Below are positions 1 through 7,663 of a DNA stretch of 64,000 nt, in pieces. The stretch's first letter is position 1. Each line of letters begins with the position of its first letter. The notes beneath the pieces were generated by a model. That model had not been told where the DNA came from and made no database searches. It saw only the letters and a program-made list of their open reading frames with translations. Both the position numbers and the translations under genes were made by a program. Location of the stretch: assembly GCA_016196065.1 (NCBI GenBank), contig JACPYL010000008.1:186001-250000 (forward strand). Direction: 5' to 3'. The DNA comes from Acidobacteriota bacterium (GTDB lineage Bacteria > Acidobacteriota > Terriglobia > Terriglobales > Acidobacteriaceae).

Positions 1-1
1 C

Positions 2-2287
2 CTACGGCGTGCCGTACAGCCGCTGATACAGCGTTTCATTCCGCAAGATTGCCTGCACGTACTCGCGAGTCTCCGTAAACGGTATGGACTCCACGAATTC
101 CTGTGGATCGCGGTAGTGTCCTTGTCCGAGCCAGTCGCCGACGCGGTCGCTGCCGGCGTTGTAGGCGGCGAGGGCGTATTCGAGTTGTCCGCCGTACTTG
201 TCGACCATGGATTTGAAGTAGCGAGTCCCGAGTTGCATATTGACGGACGGCGTGTAGAGTTGGCTCGGGTTATAGCCTTTCAGCTTGATTTCTTTTGCGA
301 CGTGCTTGCCGACGCTGGGAAGCAATTGCATCAGTCCAACGGCGTTGGCCCGTGACACGGCCATCGGATTGAATTCCGACTCCTGCCGGATCAGCGAAGC
401 GACGAGGTAGGGACTGAGTCCGTTCTGCTGCGAGTATTTACGGAGATCGGTCCAATACGGTTTGGGAAAGAGTCCGTCCCAATAGGCACGTGGCAGTTCC
501 GGTACGTCGACGGCAAAATAGTTAGGCTTGGCGCGCTTGAGAGTCTGAATGGCGCGGTTGTACTGGCCGCCATCCTGATAGATGCGGACGGTTTCGGACA
601 GTGCCCACGATCCGCCGTCTTCGAGAGCGGCAGCCTGCAACTCGCGGACAGCAAGGTCTGCTAACGCGCCGTTCGAAAGCAATCGCGCACGCTGCAAACG
701 GAGGTTCTCTTCAGGTGGCTCGCTGTCAGCGACCTTATCTTTTTGCGAAAGCGGAGGCACCCGGTCCAATAGAGCGTAATGATGCGCGACGTCGGCGCTT
801 GCAGCCGGAAGATTCTTCAGACGCTGGCGGCCTAGTTCGGCGTAGTAGTAATTCAGAAAGCGCGACGTCAGCTTCTGGTAAAACGCTCTGGCCATAGCCG
901 CGTCGCCATCTTCTTCGGCAACACGCGCGCGCCAGTAGAGCGCGGCCGGCACTTCATTGGAATCGGGATAGAGCGCGATCTGATCTTCAAATCCTTTGCG
1001 GGCTTCGTCGGCGCGGCCTTGCCGGAAACAGAGCCACGCGGTCTTCCAGTGCGCATAGCTGGCGCGAGGGGCGCTCGGAAAACGTTGTTGCAGTTCGCGG
1101 AAATGATCGATGGCGCGGTCGTAGTCGCGCTTGAGCAGATACATGTTCGCGGCTGAGAGCAGAGCTTGTTCCAGCCATGGGCTGGTGGGCCCGAACTGGC
1201 GAAGTTGCGCGAGGGAGCGCTGCACATCTTCGTCATCATTGCTGGAGCGGGCCGTTTCGTTGACCAGATACAGTCGCTGCGCTTCAGCATCTCCGGTTTG
1301 CGGTCCCATCGCGGTCAGGACCTGGCGGGCCTCGCGGCTCCGGTCATTCTTCAATAGAGAGCTGGCCAAAGCGAGTTGCAGGACAGGGCGTTCGGCTGGA
1401 GTCACTTCATCGAGCAGATCGCGGTACTCGTTGGCGGCGTCACTGTAGCGGCGCGCTTTGAACAAAAGGTCGGCACGAGTGCGGCGCTCGGTGAGGGTTC
1501 CGGTAATTTTCAGCTTGCGCAGTTCTGCTCCGGCGGCGTCGGACTCCGCACTCACCGGCAGGTTGTAGTAGACGTTGCGGAATGCGGTCGAAGCTTTTTC
1601 TTGCTGACCCAAGGTGGCGTAAGCTCGCCCGATGGCCAGTTCTAGATCGCTGCGCACCGGCTCACGGTCTTTTTCCAGTAAGGTGGCCGCTTCCTGCGCC
1701 CGGTTTTCTTTCATCAGCGCACTGGCGTAGACGAGATGCACGTCACGGGTGAGAAGAGAGTCAGAGAAATTTTTATTGAAATCGGCCAGAGTGGAAAGCG
1801 CTTCCGCGGTGTGTCCAGTCTCAAGGTAGGCGTCGCCCAGGTAGTAGGCCACGTAGTCGCCCAGTTCACTGGCGCCGGATTTCGAACGGTTCAGCGGATC
1901 AATCGCTCTCCCGTAGTCATGATCGAGCGAGCGAGCGTAGCCGACCACCAGCCAGGCTAAGGCGCCCGCGTCTTCCTTAGCGTGCTGGCGGGCGTAGGTT
2001 TCAACTCCGGCATAAGCGGCGGGAGTGCGGTCCTGCAACAGCTGTTGGGCCATCGGACGCAGGCTCGCGGAAGCAACAAAGGCTCGCTTCACGCGGCGGA
2101 CCCTCGGAGATGCTTCTTTTCTCCTCTTCTTGCTCTTTACAGACTTGCTGGTTGCTGACGTTTTTTTCTTCGCGCTGGCAGCGGAAGTCTTGCGCGCTGA
2201 GGAGGTACTCTGCGCCATGCCTGCATCGGGCAAAATTAGGGAAAGGAAGAGAGAGACTACCAGCAACCTGCCAAGCGCACTACGCAA
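2..2287 (-). CDS. Soluble lytic transglycosylase with TPR superhelix
   Basis: Probable periplasmic murein lytic transglycosylase of 761 aa that cleaves the MurNAc-GlcNAc bond to give 1,6-anhydro-muropeptides. Residues 1-26 form a signal peptide (hydrophobic core, AGMAQ end), followed by a Ser/Lys-rich linker to about residue 65 and a long run of TPR-like helices (about 80-560). The C-terminal SLT domain (about 615-750) has the family signatures: RQESEFNP with catalytic Glu at about 636, GLMQLLP, and ALAAYNAG. The start is a TTG behind an AGGTAGGG-like ribosome site. It begins 11 bases after the stop of the upstream GAF-type gene, so the two are probably cotranscribed. The anhydro-sugar products are the kind consumed by NagZ and AnmK at 30-32 kb. 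The function class is secure; the substrate preference is inferred. Confidence 0.93.
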   Translation of the reverse strand: MRSALGRLLVVSLFLSLILPDAGMAQSTSSARKTSAASAKKKTSATSKSVKSKKRRKEASPRVRRVKRAFVASASLRPMAQQLLQDRTPAAYAGVETYARQHAKEDAGALAWLVVGYARSLDHDYGRAIDPLNRSKSGASELGDYVAYYLGDAYLETGHTAEALSTLADFNKNFSDSLLTRDVHLVYASALMKENRAQEAATLLEKDREPVRSDLELAIGRAYATLGQQEKASTAFRNVYYNLPVSAESDAAGAELRKLKITGTLTERRTRADLLFKARRYSDAANEYRDLLDEVTPAERPVLQLALASSLLKNDRSREARQVLTAMGPQTGDAEAQRLYLVNETARSSNDDEDVQRSLAQLRQFGPTSPWLEQALLSAANMYLLKRDYDRAIDHFRELQQRFPSAPRASYAHWKTAWLCFRQGRADEARKGFEDQIALYPDSNEVPAALYWRARVAEEDGDAAMARAFYQKLTSRFLNYYYAELGRQRLKNLPAASADVAHHYALLDRVPPLSQKDKVADSEPPEENLRLQRARLLSNGALADLAVRELQAAALEDGGSWALSETVRIYQDGGQYNRAIQTLKRAKPNYFAVDVPELPRAYWDGLFPKPYWTDLRKYSQQNGLSPYLVASLIRQESEFNPMAVSRANAVGLMQLLPSVGKHVAKEIKLKGYNPSQLYTPSVNMQLGTRYFKSMVDKYGGQLEYALAAYNAGSDRVGDWLGQGHYRDPQEFVESIPFTETREYVQAILRNETLYQRLYGTP

Positions 2288-2298
2288 TGGAACCCTAC

Positions 2299-3456
2299 CT
2301 AATGCCGGAAATTCGCGCCCATGATGGAGACGTCGTCTTCGGCGAGACTTCTTACCAGTTCATGTTGAAAGTAATCGCCGGAAGCCGCAACTGTATTCCC
2401 GTAACGTTTCTGGTACGTGCCGCGGCTTTTCTCAATCGCTTCCTTCAGACGATCGTAAAGATCTTTGTGTTTCCGGCCTTCCGTGACCTTCGCCTGATTA
2501 TAGAGTTTGACTTCGTCCACGAGCAGGCGCGCGAAGCGCTGGGCCTTGCGATGTACGTCCTGATCCTCGGATGAGCCTGCCGGAGCGGGCGACGATTCAG
2601 GCGCGGCTTCCGTGGCAACCGCCACGGCGGGCACCAATTCCTCGACTACAACTGGTTCGGCCTCGGCCACCGCGCTCATCACCGCTGCAGGTGCGGGCGC
2701 TTCCGCGGATGCGGAAGCAGCGGCTGCCATTGCGTGCGTCGGAGAGTGGGATGCGAACGGATCATTGAATGCAGGCGCCGCTTCGGCCATGGGCGCAGGC
2801 CGGCTCTCGCCACGTTCAGCCGCCGGTTCCTTGTGGGCCAGCTTCCGCAATGAAGTCACTTCGAGCCAGGCGCTGGTCGAAAGGACGAGCAATTCGAGCG
2901 AACCGGCGTCGAGATGGCCGGTCTCGGTACCTGCGTCGGCATATACGAGCGCTGCCACTTTATCTTTCAAGACGAGCGGCAACAATCGCGCTTCCCCGCT
3001 GGCCGGAGCGCCAAAATCCTGTGCGAAACGCGCATCGAGATCTGCAGTGGGAGCGGAAACTGGCGCGCGGTCGCCGATCGCGCTTACAACGGAGGCAGCG
3101 TGCGCATCGAGCGCAAAATCCTTGATGCCATCATTGTTGCTGAAGCCGCGCCCTTGCCATCCAGACGCGTTGTTGCCTTTCACCACAAACAGCGCCACGC
3201 GGGAAGCGTAGTTCGCGCAGCTGTCGAGCAGCGCTTTCAGAATTTCTTTCTGGGAAGTGCCGAGCTGGATTTCGGTGACAGCGCGCGCGAGATCCGCGGA
3301 GTTCGCACCGGCAGGAGCGGACTCTGGCTCGGGCTGAGAAGCAATTTCAGCCATCACCTGACGTACGATTTCCGTTCGCAGTTGGACAGCATGGCTCTCC
3401 AGTGACTGAGTAACCACCCGCTCCACGATCGGCTGCATCCAACTGCGGTCCGTCAT
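2299..3456 (-). CDS. GAF-like domain protein with conserved helical C-terminus
   Basis: Predicted cytoplasmic protein of 385 aa. Residues 1-60 are helical, about 60-205 look like a GAF-type sensor fold (VALFVVKGN, ARLLPLVLKDKVAALVYAD), 210-290 is an Ala/Pro/Glu-rich linker, and 295-385 is a charged helical domain ending in DVSIMGANFRH. No catalytic residues are evident and no output domain was recognised. It lies directly upstream of the lytic transglycosylase gene on the same strand, so a role linked to envelope or growth control is possible but unproven. The GAF call rests on secondary-structure pattern only. Confidence 0.75.
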   Translation of the reverse strand: MTDRSWMQPIVERVVTQSLESHAVQLRTEIVRQVMAEIASQPEPESAPAGANSADLARAVTEIQLGTSQKEILKALLDSCANYASRVALFVVKGNNASGWQGRGFSNNDGIKDFALDAHAASVVSAIGDRAPVSAPTADLDARFAQDFGAPASGEARLLPLVLKDKVAALVYADAGTETGHLDAGSLELLVLSTSAWLEVTSLRKLAHKEPAAERGESRPAPMAEAAPAFNDPFASHSPTHAMAAAASASAEAPAPAAVMSAVAEAEPVVVEELVPAVAVATEAAPESSPAPAGSSEDQDVHRKAQRFARLLVDEVKLYNQAKVTEGRKHKDLYDRLKEAIEKSRGTYQKRYGNTVAASGDYFQHELVRSLAEDDVSIMGANFRH

Positions 3457-3567
3457 TCACACTCCGGATAATCTTGCTGATGGCCCAACGATGCCTTCTA
3501 ACTCATGATTATAAGCCACTTGCAGGTATTTCCGGGACACCATAGTACGTGTTCTCCCGGTTACCAG

Positions 3568-3637
3568 CGTGCCATGGAACCAATCCCATTAATGAGACTC
3601 AGGGTCGCAAAGCCGGGCCGCATCCCAAAAAGGCACG
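3568..3637 (+). promoter_or_regulatory. Structured leader candidate upstream of the sigma factor gene
   Basis: A 6-bp stem CGTGCC/GGCACG encloses a segment holding GGGTCGCAAAGCCGGGCC, which resembles the 3' core of a class I cyclic-di-GMP (GEMM) aptamer (consensus GGGACGCAAAGCC). The upstream half, CATGGAACC, is only a weak match to GGCAAACC, and the inner helix is not convincing. A TACAAT box at 3646-3651 could be a -10 element, which would place the structure outside the transcript. Weak call. Confidence 0.22.
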
Positions 3638-3701
3638 TTAAACGGTACAATAGCACTCTGGTATTGCGTCGCGCAGCGCTAAAAACTGCATCGAGTTACG
3701 A

Positions 3702-4331
3702 ATGAGTGCCATCCAACCCAATATAACGGAGCCCCTCAGTGAAGAACTGACACTGGTACGGGCCGCGAAGCAGGGCGACGATAAAGCGTTCGAAGAATTG
3801 GTGCGGCGATACGATCGCAACGTTTTTCGAATCGCACAGCACATTACGCAGAATCGCGAGGACGCGGAAGATGTAGTGCAGGACGCGTTTCTCAAGGCGT
3901 ATGGCAATCTGCAGCAGTTCCAGGAGCAGTCGAAGTTTTACACCTGGCTGGTCCGGATTGCCGTTAACGAAGCGCTGATGAAGTTGCGCCGGAGGAAACC
4001 GGAACGCACGGTTTCCCTCGACGAAGAAATCAAGACCGAGGATGATTCGGTTCCGCGCGAGGTTGCGGATTGGAGTCCCAATCCGGAGCAGATGTATAAC
4101 CAAGCGGAATTGAGAGACATCCTGACGCGCACGATCCAGGGATTGCCGCCGGGGTTTCGAACGGTGTTTGTGCTCCGGGATGTGGAAGGTTTATCCACCG
4201 AAGAAACGGCGCAAGCTTTGGAGTTAAGCATACCGGCAGTGAAATCGCGCCTGCTGCGGGCACGCTTGCAACTGCGCGAACGGCTCAGCCGGTTTTTTCA
4301 GAAACGGGCGAGCGGAGACAGCGACCAGTGA
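3702..4331 (+). CDS. ECF-type RNA polymerase sigma factor (RpoE-like)
   Basis: Sigma-70 family ECF factor of 209 aa. Region 2 lies at about 24-92 (KAFEELVRRYDRNVFRIA, EDAEDVVQDAFLKAY). A short linker leads to region 4 at about 140-195 (LPPGFRTVFVLRDVEGLSTEE followed by the helix-turn-helix IPAVKSRLLRARLQLRERL). Its stop overlaps the start of the next gene by four bases (GTGA), and that gene encodes a zinc-binding anti-sigma factor, so the pair forms a standard regulator/antagonist operon. The ATG start gives a normal-length ECF protein. The inducing signal and target promoters cannot be read from the window. Confidence 0.95.
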   Translation: MSAIQPNITEPLSEELTLVRAAKQGDDKAFEELVRRYDRNVFRIAQHITQNREDAEDVVQDAFLKAYGNLQQFQEQSKFYTWLVRIAVNEALMKLRRRKPERTVSLDEEIKTEDDSVPREVADWSPNPEQMYNQAELRDILTRTIQGLPPGFRTVFVLRDVEGLSTEETAQALELSIPAVKSRLLRARLQLRERLSRFFQKRASGDSDQ

Positions 4332-4585
4332 AGTGCACTGAATTCCTTAAGGAACTGACTAACTACCTCGACGGCGCGATCGATGCGCGTACCAAGTCCG
4401 ATCTCGAGGATCACTTGGCGTGGTGCCATAACTGTTACGTGGTTTGCGACACCACCCGCAAAACGATTGAGATCTATCGCGACTCCGAGCTCTATCCGCT
4501 ACCGGAAGATCTGCGTGGACGTTTGCGTTCGGCGATCATGTCGAAGTGCACCGCGAGCAAGAAGTCTGATCCTCAGACCAGCTGA
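4328..4585 (+). CDS. Zinc-finger anti-sigma factor (zf-HC2 type)
   Basis: An 85-aa protein with the N-terminal zinc-binding anti-sigma module: Cys3 and the HxxxCxxC motif HLAWCHNC at about residues 28-35. No transmembrane segment follows, so this is a soluble anti-sigma, unlike the membrane-bound RseA type. It starts at a GTG overlapping the stop of the ECF sigma gene, implying translational coupling and stoichiometric synthesis. By analogy with ZAS-family proteins it should hold the sigma factor inactive and release it on redox or metal stress, which is inferred. Confidence 0.9.
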   Translation: MKCTEFLKELTNYLDGAIDARTKSDLEDHLAWCHNCYVVCDTTRKTIEIYRDSELYPLPEDLRGRLRSAIMSKCTASKKSDPQTS

Positions 4586-4765
4586 CACGCAATTTCCCCC
4601 ACCTCCCCCAAGCCCTTGATTCTTGGCAGCTAAGTGTACTCATCAGGTACGCAGGGCCACGAACGAACCTTTTCAGCCCATTTTGAATCTAAGATTATGA
4701 AGCAGTAACCGCCCAAAAGAGCGAGGTGTGCAGCGCTGAGGCGGCCCCGTGGTAGGGAGGCAACA

Positions 4766-4993
4766 ATGTTTTCCAAGTTGATGGACGCGATGTTTGGCTG
4801 CTGGCATTCCCACTATAGTTTTCCGATGACGGTGCGTGCTTCGCGTCGCAATCAGAGCACTGCGAAAGTAGGCACGTACGTCGTGTGTCTCGATTGCGGC
4901 AAGGAACTCGCCTACGACTGGAAGGAAATGCGCGTGATGGAAGGCACTCCGCAAGCAGCATCTCGATCCCTCGTGATCAAAGAAGCCGCCTAA
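4766..4993 (+). CDS. Small Cys/His-rich protein, possible zinc ribbon
   Basis: A 75-aa protein of unknown function. It has Cys12, His14 and His16 near the N-terminus and a CLDCGKEL knuckle (Cys41, Cys44) in the middle, which could together bind one metal ion. GGGAGG lies 7 bases before the ATG. The gene stands alone between the sigma/anti-sigma pair and a YbaK-type gene, and is closed by a very strong terminator 23 bases after its stop, so it is its own transcription unit. The strong ribosome site and terminator suggest a real, well-expressed gene. Confidence 0.75.
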   Translation: MFSKLMDAMFGCWHSHYSFPMTVRASRRNQSTAKVGTYVVCLDCGKELAYDWKEMRVMEGTPQAASRSLVIKEAA

Positions 4994-5015
4994 GATCAGA
5001 TTTTCTCCTGGAAGA

Positions 5016-5044
5016 AGCCGCGACTCGGGTCGCGGCTTTTTTTT
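5016..5044 (+). terminator. Rho-independent terminator
   Basis: Perfect 9-bp stem AGCCGCGAC/GTCGCGGCT with a TCGG tetraloop, followed by a run of eight T (5037-5044). It ends the transcript of the small Cys/His-rich gene. Confidence 0.95.
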
Positions 5045-5222
5045 GTCCGCATCAAGGGGCAGTGCCTTCTCTTCGGCGATTCGATCGGGCCATGCCCTCA
5101 TGCACAAAAAAAATGTGCGCCTTTGGGGTGCGCGGGCGGATAATGGGGCGAGCTGAATCGCGGATCCTGTTCGAGGATCTGATTTCTAGTTTCTCTCCAG
5201 ATGATTCGGCCCGGAGGTATCT

Positions 5223-5708
5223 ATGCCTCTTTCCAAGCTTCGCGAATTCCTTGACCAAAACAATATTAAATATCTGGTAATTTCCCACTCGGTTGCGTAC
5301 ACGGCGCAGGGCATCGCGGCGATGGCGCACATCCCTGGAAAAGAACTGGCGAAAACGGTCATGGTGCTGGTGGACGGACGACTGGCAATGGCGGTTGTGC
5401 CCGCTTCCTCCCGTGTTGATCTTGCGAGGTTGACCCGGTATCTGGGAGCGGACGTAGTGGAACTAGCGTCGGAAACCGAATTTCGCGACCGCTTTCCGGA
5501 TTGCGAGACCGGAGCCATGCCACCTTTCGGCAATCTCTACGGCATGGCCGTGTTCGCGGACGAAAGCCTGACTCATGACAAGGAGATCGCCTTCAACGCC
5601 GGATCTCATCGGGAACTGGTGCGGATGAGCTTTTCCGATTTCCAGCGCCTCGTAAATCCCGCTTTGATGCCGTTGGCATTGGCGCGAGCCAGAGCTTACG
5701 CCGTCTGA
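5223..5708 (+). CDS. YbaK/ProX-type aminoacyl-tRNA deacylase domain protein
   Basis: A 161-aa single-domain member of the YbaK/aminoacyl-tRNA-associated family, whose members hydrolyse mischarged tRNAs in trans. Visible family features are the N-terminal helix with SHSVAYTAQGIAAMAHIPGKELAKTVM, the VVPASSRVDLARL strand-helix, and the GAMPPFGNLYG loop equivalent to the substrate-pocket GxxxPxG loop. The length fits a stand-alone editing domain. Members differ in specificity (Cys-tRNA-Pro, Ala-tRNA-Pro and others), which cannot be decided here. It stands alone between a terminator and the arginine decarboxylase gene. Confidence 0.9.
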   Translation: MPLSKLREFLDQNNIKYLVISHSVAYTAQGIAAMAHIPGKELAKTVMVLVDGRLAMAVVPASSRVDLARLTRYLGADVVELASETEFRDRFPDCETGAMPPFGNLYGMAVFADESLTHDKEIAFNAGSHRELVRMSFSDFQRLVNPALMPLALARARAYAV

Positions 5709-5857
5709 GCGAGGTCCGGCGGGCCGGTTTCCCGGGCACGGATAGCAAGGAAATGCGTCTCAGGGAAAGTTCTTTTCATTTTTCATCCAAACTTCACAAA
5801 TCACTGTGTTAGATTCAATTTCCTACAGTCAATTTTGACTTCCCGGAGGAAAATGAA

Positions 5858-6415
5858 TTGGGCAAAGACATGGTCCCCAAGCGGATCTTTTTCACCAAAG
5901 GTGTGGGAAAGCACCGCGAGCGGCTGACGTCTTTTGAGCTCGCCCTGCGCGATGCCGGCATTGCCGCGCAAAATCTGGTGCGTGTCTCTTCGATCTTTCC
6001 GCCTAACTGCAAGCTGGTACCGCGCTCCCAGGGACTGAAATACCTACACCCCGGAGAAGTTGTGTTCGCGGTGGTCGCCGAAAATTCCACCCATGAACCG
6101 CACCGTCTGCTGGCCTCGTCGATCGGCGTCGCCATTCCCGCCGACCGCAACACCTACGGCTATCTGAGCGAACATCATTCATTCGGCGAAACGGAAGACT
6201 CCGCCGGAGATTACGCTGAAGAACTCGCTGCTGAAATGCTGGCGACTACGCTCAACGTCGAGTTCGATTCCGACCGGTCGTGGGACGAGAAGAAGGAGAT
6301 CTACCGGATTTCCAACAAAATCGTTCGCACGGCTAACGTCACGCAGTCGGCGGTCGGTGACAAACGCGGATTGTGGACGACGGTCATCGCGTCCGCGGTT
6401 TTGATCTTCGACTAA
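5858..6415 (+). CDS. Pyruvoyl-dependent arginine decarboxylase
   Basis: A 185-aa proenzyme of the PvlArgDC family that converts arginine to agmatine and CO2. The self-cleavage site is visible as VSSIFPP: Ser44-Ser45 is where the chain breaks to form the beta subunit and the pyruvoyl-capped alpha subunit. The downstream core ([35 protein letters not shown]) also fits the family. The start is a TTG at 5858, chosen because CGGAGGA lies 7 bases upstream; the ATG at 5853 is out of frame. Agmatine made here is the substrate of agmatine deiminase at 13.9 kb, so this is the probable first step of the local polyamine route. Confidence 0.93.
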   Translation: MGKDMVPKRIFFTKGVGKHRERLTSFELALRDAGIAAQNLVRVSSIFPPNCKLVPRSQGLKYLHPGEVVFAVVAENSTHEPHRLLASSIGVAIPADRNTYGYLSEHHSFGETEDSAGDYAEELAAEMLATTLNVEFDSDRSWDEKKEIYRISNKIVRTANVTQSAVGDKRGLWTTVIASAVLIFD

Positions 6416-6557
6416 ACCAGTGGATCCACGGCACGGCGCCGAATCTCCATTGAGTTCGTGAGAATGGGTGAGTCCATCTGCCAGTTTTGAGTATCGGTAC
6501 GGGCCCTGGTTGATCCGGAAGAGTCTTCAGGAGGCTCTTCCGCATAGGAGAACGCCC

Positions 6558-7346
6558 ATGTCACGCACCTTTGTTTTGTCGGTGTCTTTTGCTTTTCTCG
6601 CCTTGCTGGGTGCGGCGACAATCAACTGCGGCGGCTCTTCAAGTTCCGGCGGAGGAAATGGCGGAGGTCCTTTCGATGTCGTGGGGGACTGGCAACTCGT
6701 CTTCTCTTCCAATGTCGGTGATACCGCATTCGCCTTTGGAGCGATCAATTCCTCCGGATTGGGCGCATTCCTGGACTTCTCGGGAAATATCGTGACTCTA
6801 CCCAAGGTCACCGGCGTGAAGTCGTTTTCCGGAAACTTGACCGCGTATGCCGTGAATCCGAACTTCTTCTCCAATGGCACTCCGCTCGAGACCGATCCCG
6901 CGCAGGGCAACGTGAACTCCGCCACGTCGATCACCGGCACGTTTACAAGCGGCACGAATCCGGCCGGCACTTTTGCCGCTGGCCCCTATTTCGCCATCAC
7001 TGGCGCCCCTGTCGCTCTTTCGGGAGCGATGAATGGGAAAGAACTGGGCTTCGTGAACACCTTGCTCCTTACCTTCAACTCGAATGGGACTTTCAGCGGA
7101 GGTGATAACTTCGGCTGCAGCGTTGGCGGGACGATCGCGCAGGAGAAATCCAGCGATGTTTTTGACGTAACCTTCTCGAATGTATCCGGCGCTTGCACGA
7201 CCGACACGCGCACCGGCATTGCCTTTGAAAGCAAGACGGATTTTTTCAATGTGAACGCCGGCGCGGACGCCACCTATTTCTACATGATCCTGCTAACATC
7301 CCAATTGACCAACGTGCGCCCGGGTGTGATCGTAATTTACCAATAG
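6558..7346 (+). CDS. Putative secreted lipoprotein, Gly/Ser-rich N-terminus
   Basis: A 262-aa exported protein of unknown function. The N-terminal hydrophobic stretch (LSVSFAFLALLGAATINCGG) resembles a lipoprotein signal, but the residue before the candidate lipidated Cys is Asn rather than Gly/Ala/Ser, so lipidation is uncertain. A Ser/Gly linker follows, then a beta-rich region full of Gly, Asn, Thr and Phe without recognisable catalytic motifs. The ATG at 6558 is preferred because AGGAG lies 7 bases upstream. It sits between the arginine decarboxylase and TonB receptor genes with no clear functional link. Confidence 0.75.
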   Translation: MSRTFVLSVSFAFLALLGAATINCGGSSSSGGGNGGGPFDVVGDWQLVFSSNVGDTAFAFGAINSSGLGAFLDFSGNIVTLPKVTGVKSFSGNLTAYAVNPNFFSNGTPLETDPAQGNVNSATSITGTFTSGTNPAGTFAAGPYFAITGAPVALSGAMNGKELGFVNTLLLTFNSNGTFSGGDNFGCSVGGTIAQEKSSDVFDVTFSNVSGACTTDTRTGIAFESKTDFFNVNAGADATYFYMILLTSQLTNVRPGVIVIYQ

Positions 7347-7663
7347 AGGGCGGACGATCGACCTTCCCTCCTGCGCAACAGTCACGGCTTACCCGATGTT
7401 GTGTGATGGGCACCATTGTTAAGAGCACCCAACATTTTCGAAACATTCTCCGTTGTCTAGTGAGTCCGCAATTCCGTAAAGTCATCGCAGGTGTCTATGA
7501 ATTTCGGTTTTTGAAACCCCTCCCACCCGAGAAACTCCCAGCCTTCCTTGTAAATCTGTGATGGCCATCCCTTTGCGTTGTAACTAGTAGCCCAATCGCG
7601 GCCTGCACGGCAGTTCATGACAAAAAACAGAGCTGACGTGATGTCAATCAAAAGGAGAATGTT
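7347..7663 (+). other. Intergenic region upstream of the TonB receptor
   Basis: No supported gene, RNA or repeat was found in this 317-base stretch. It should contain the promoter of the receptor gene, but I cannot assign -35/-10 boxes. The receptor's ribosome site AAAGGAG is at 7651-7656. Confidence 0.5.
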
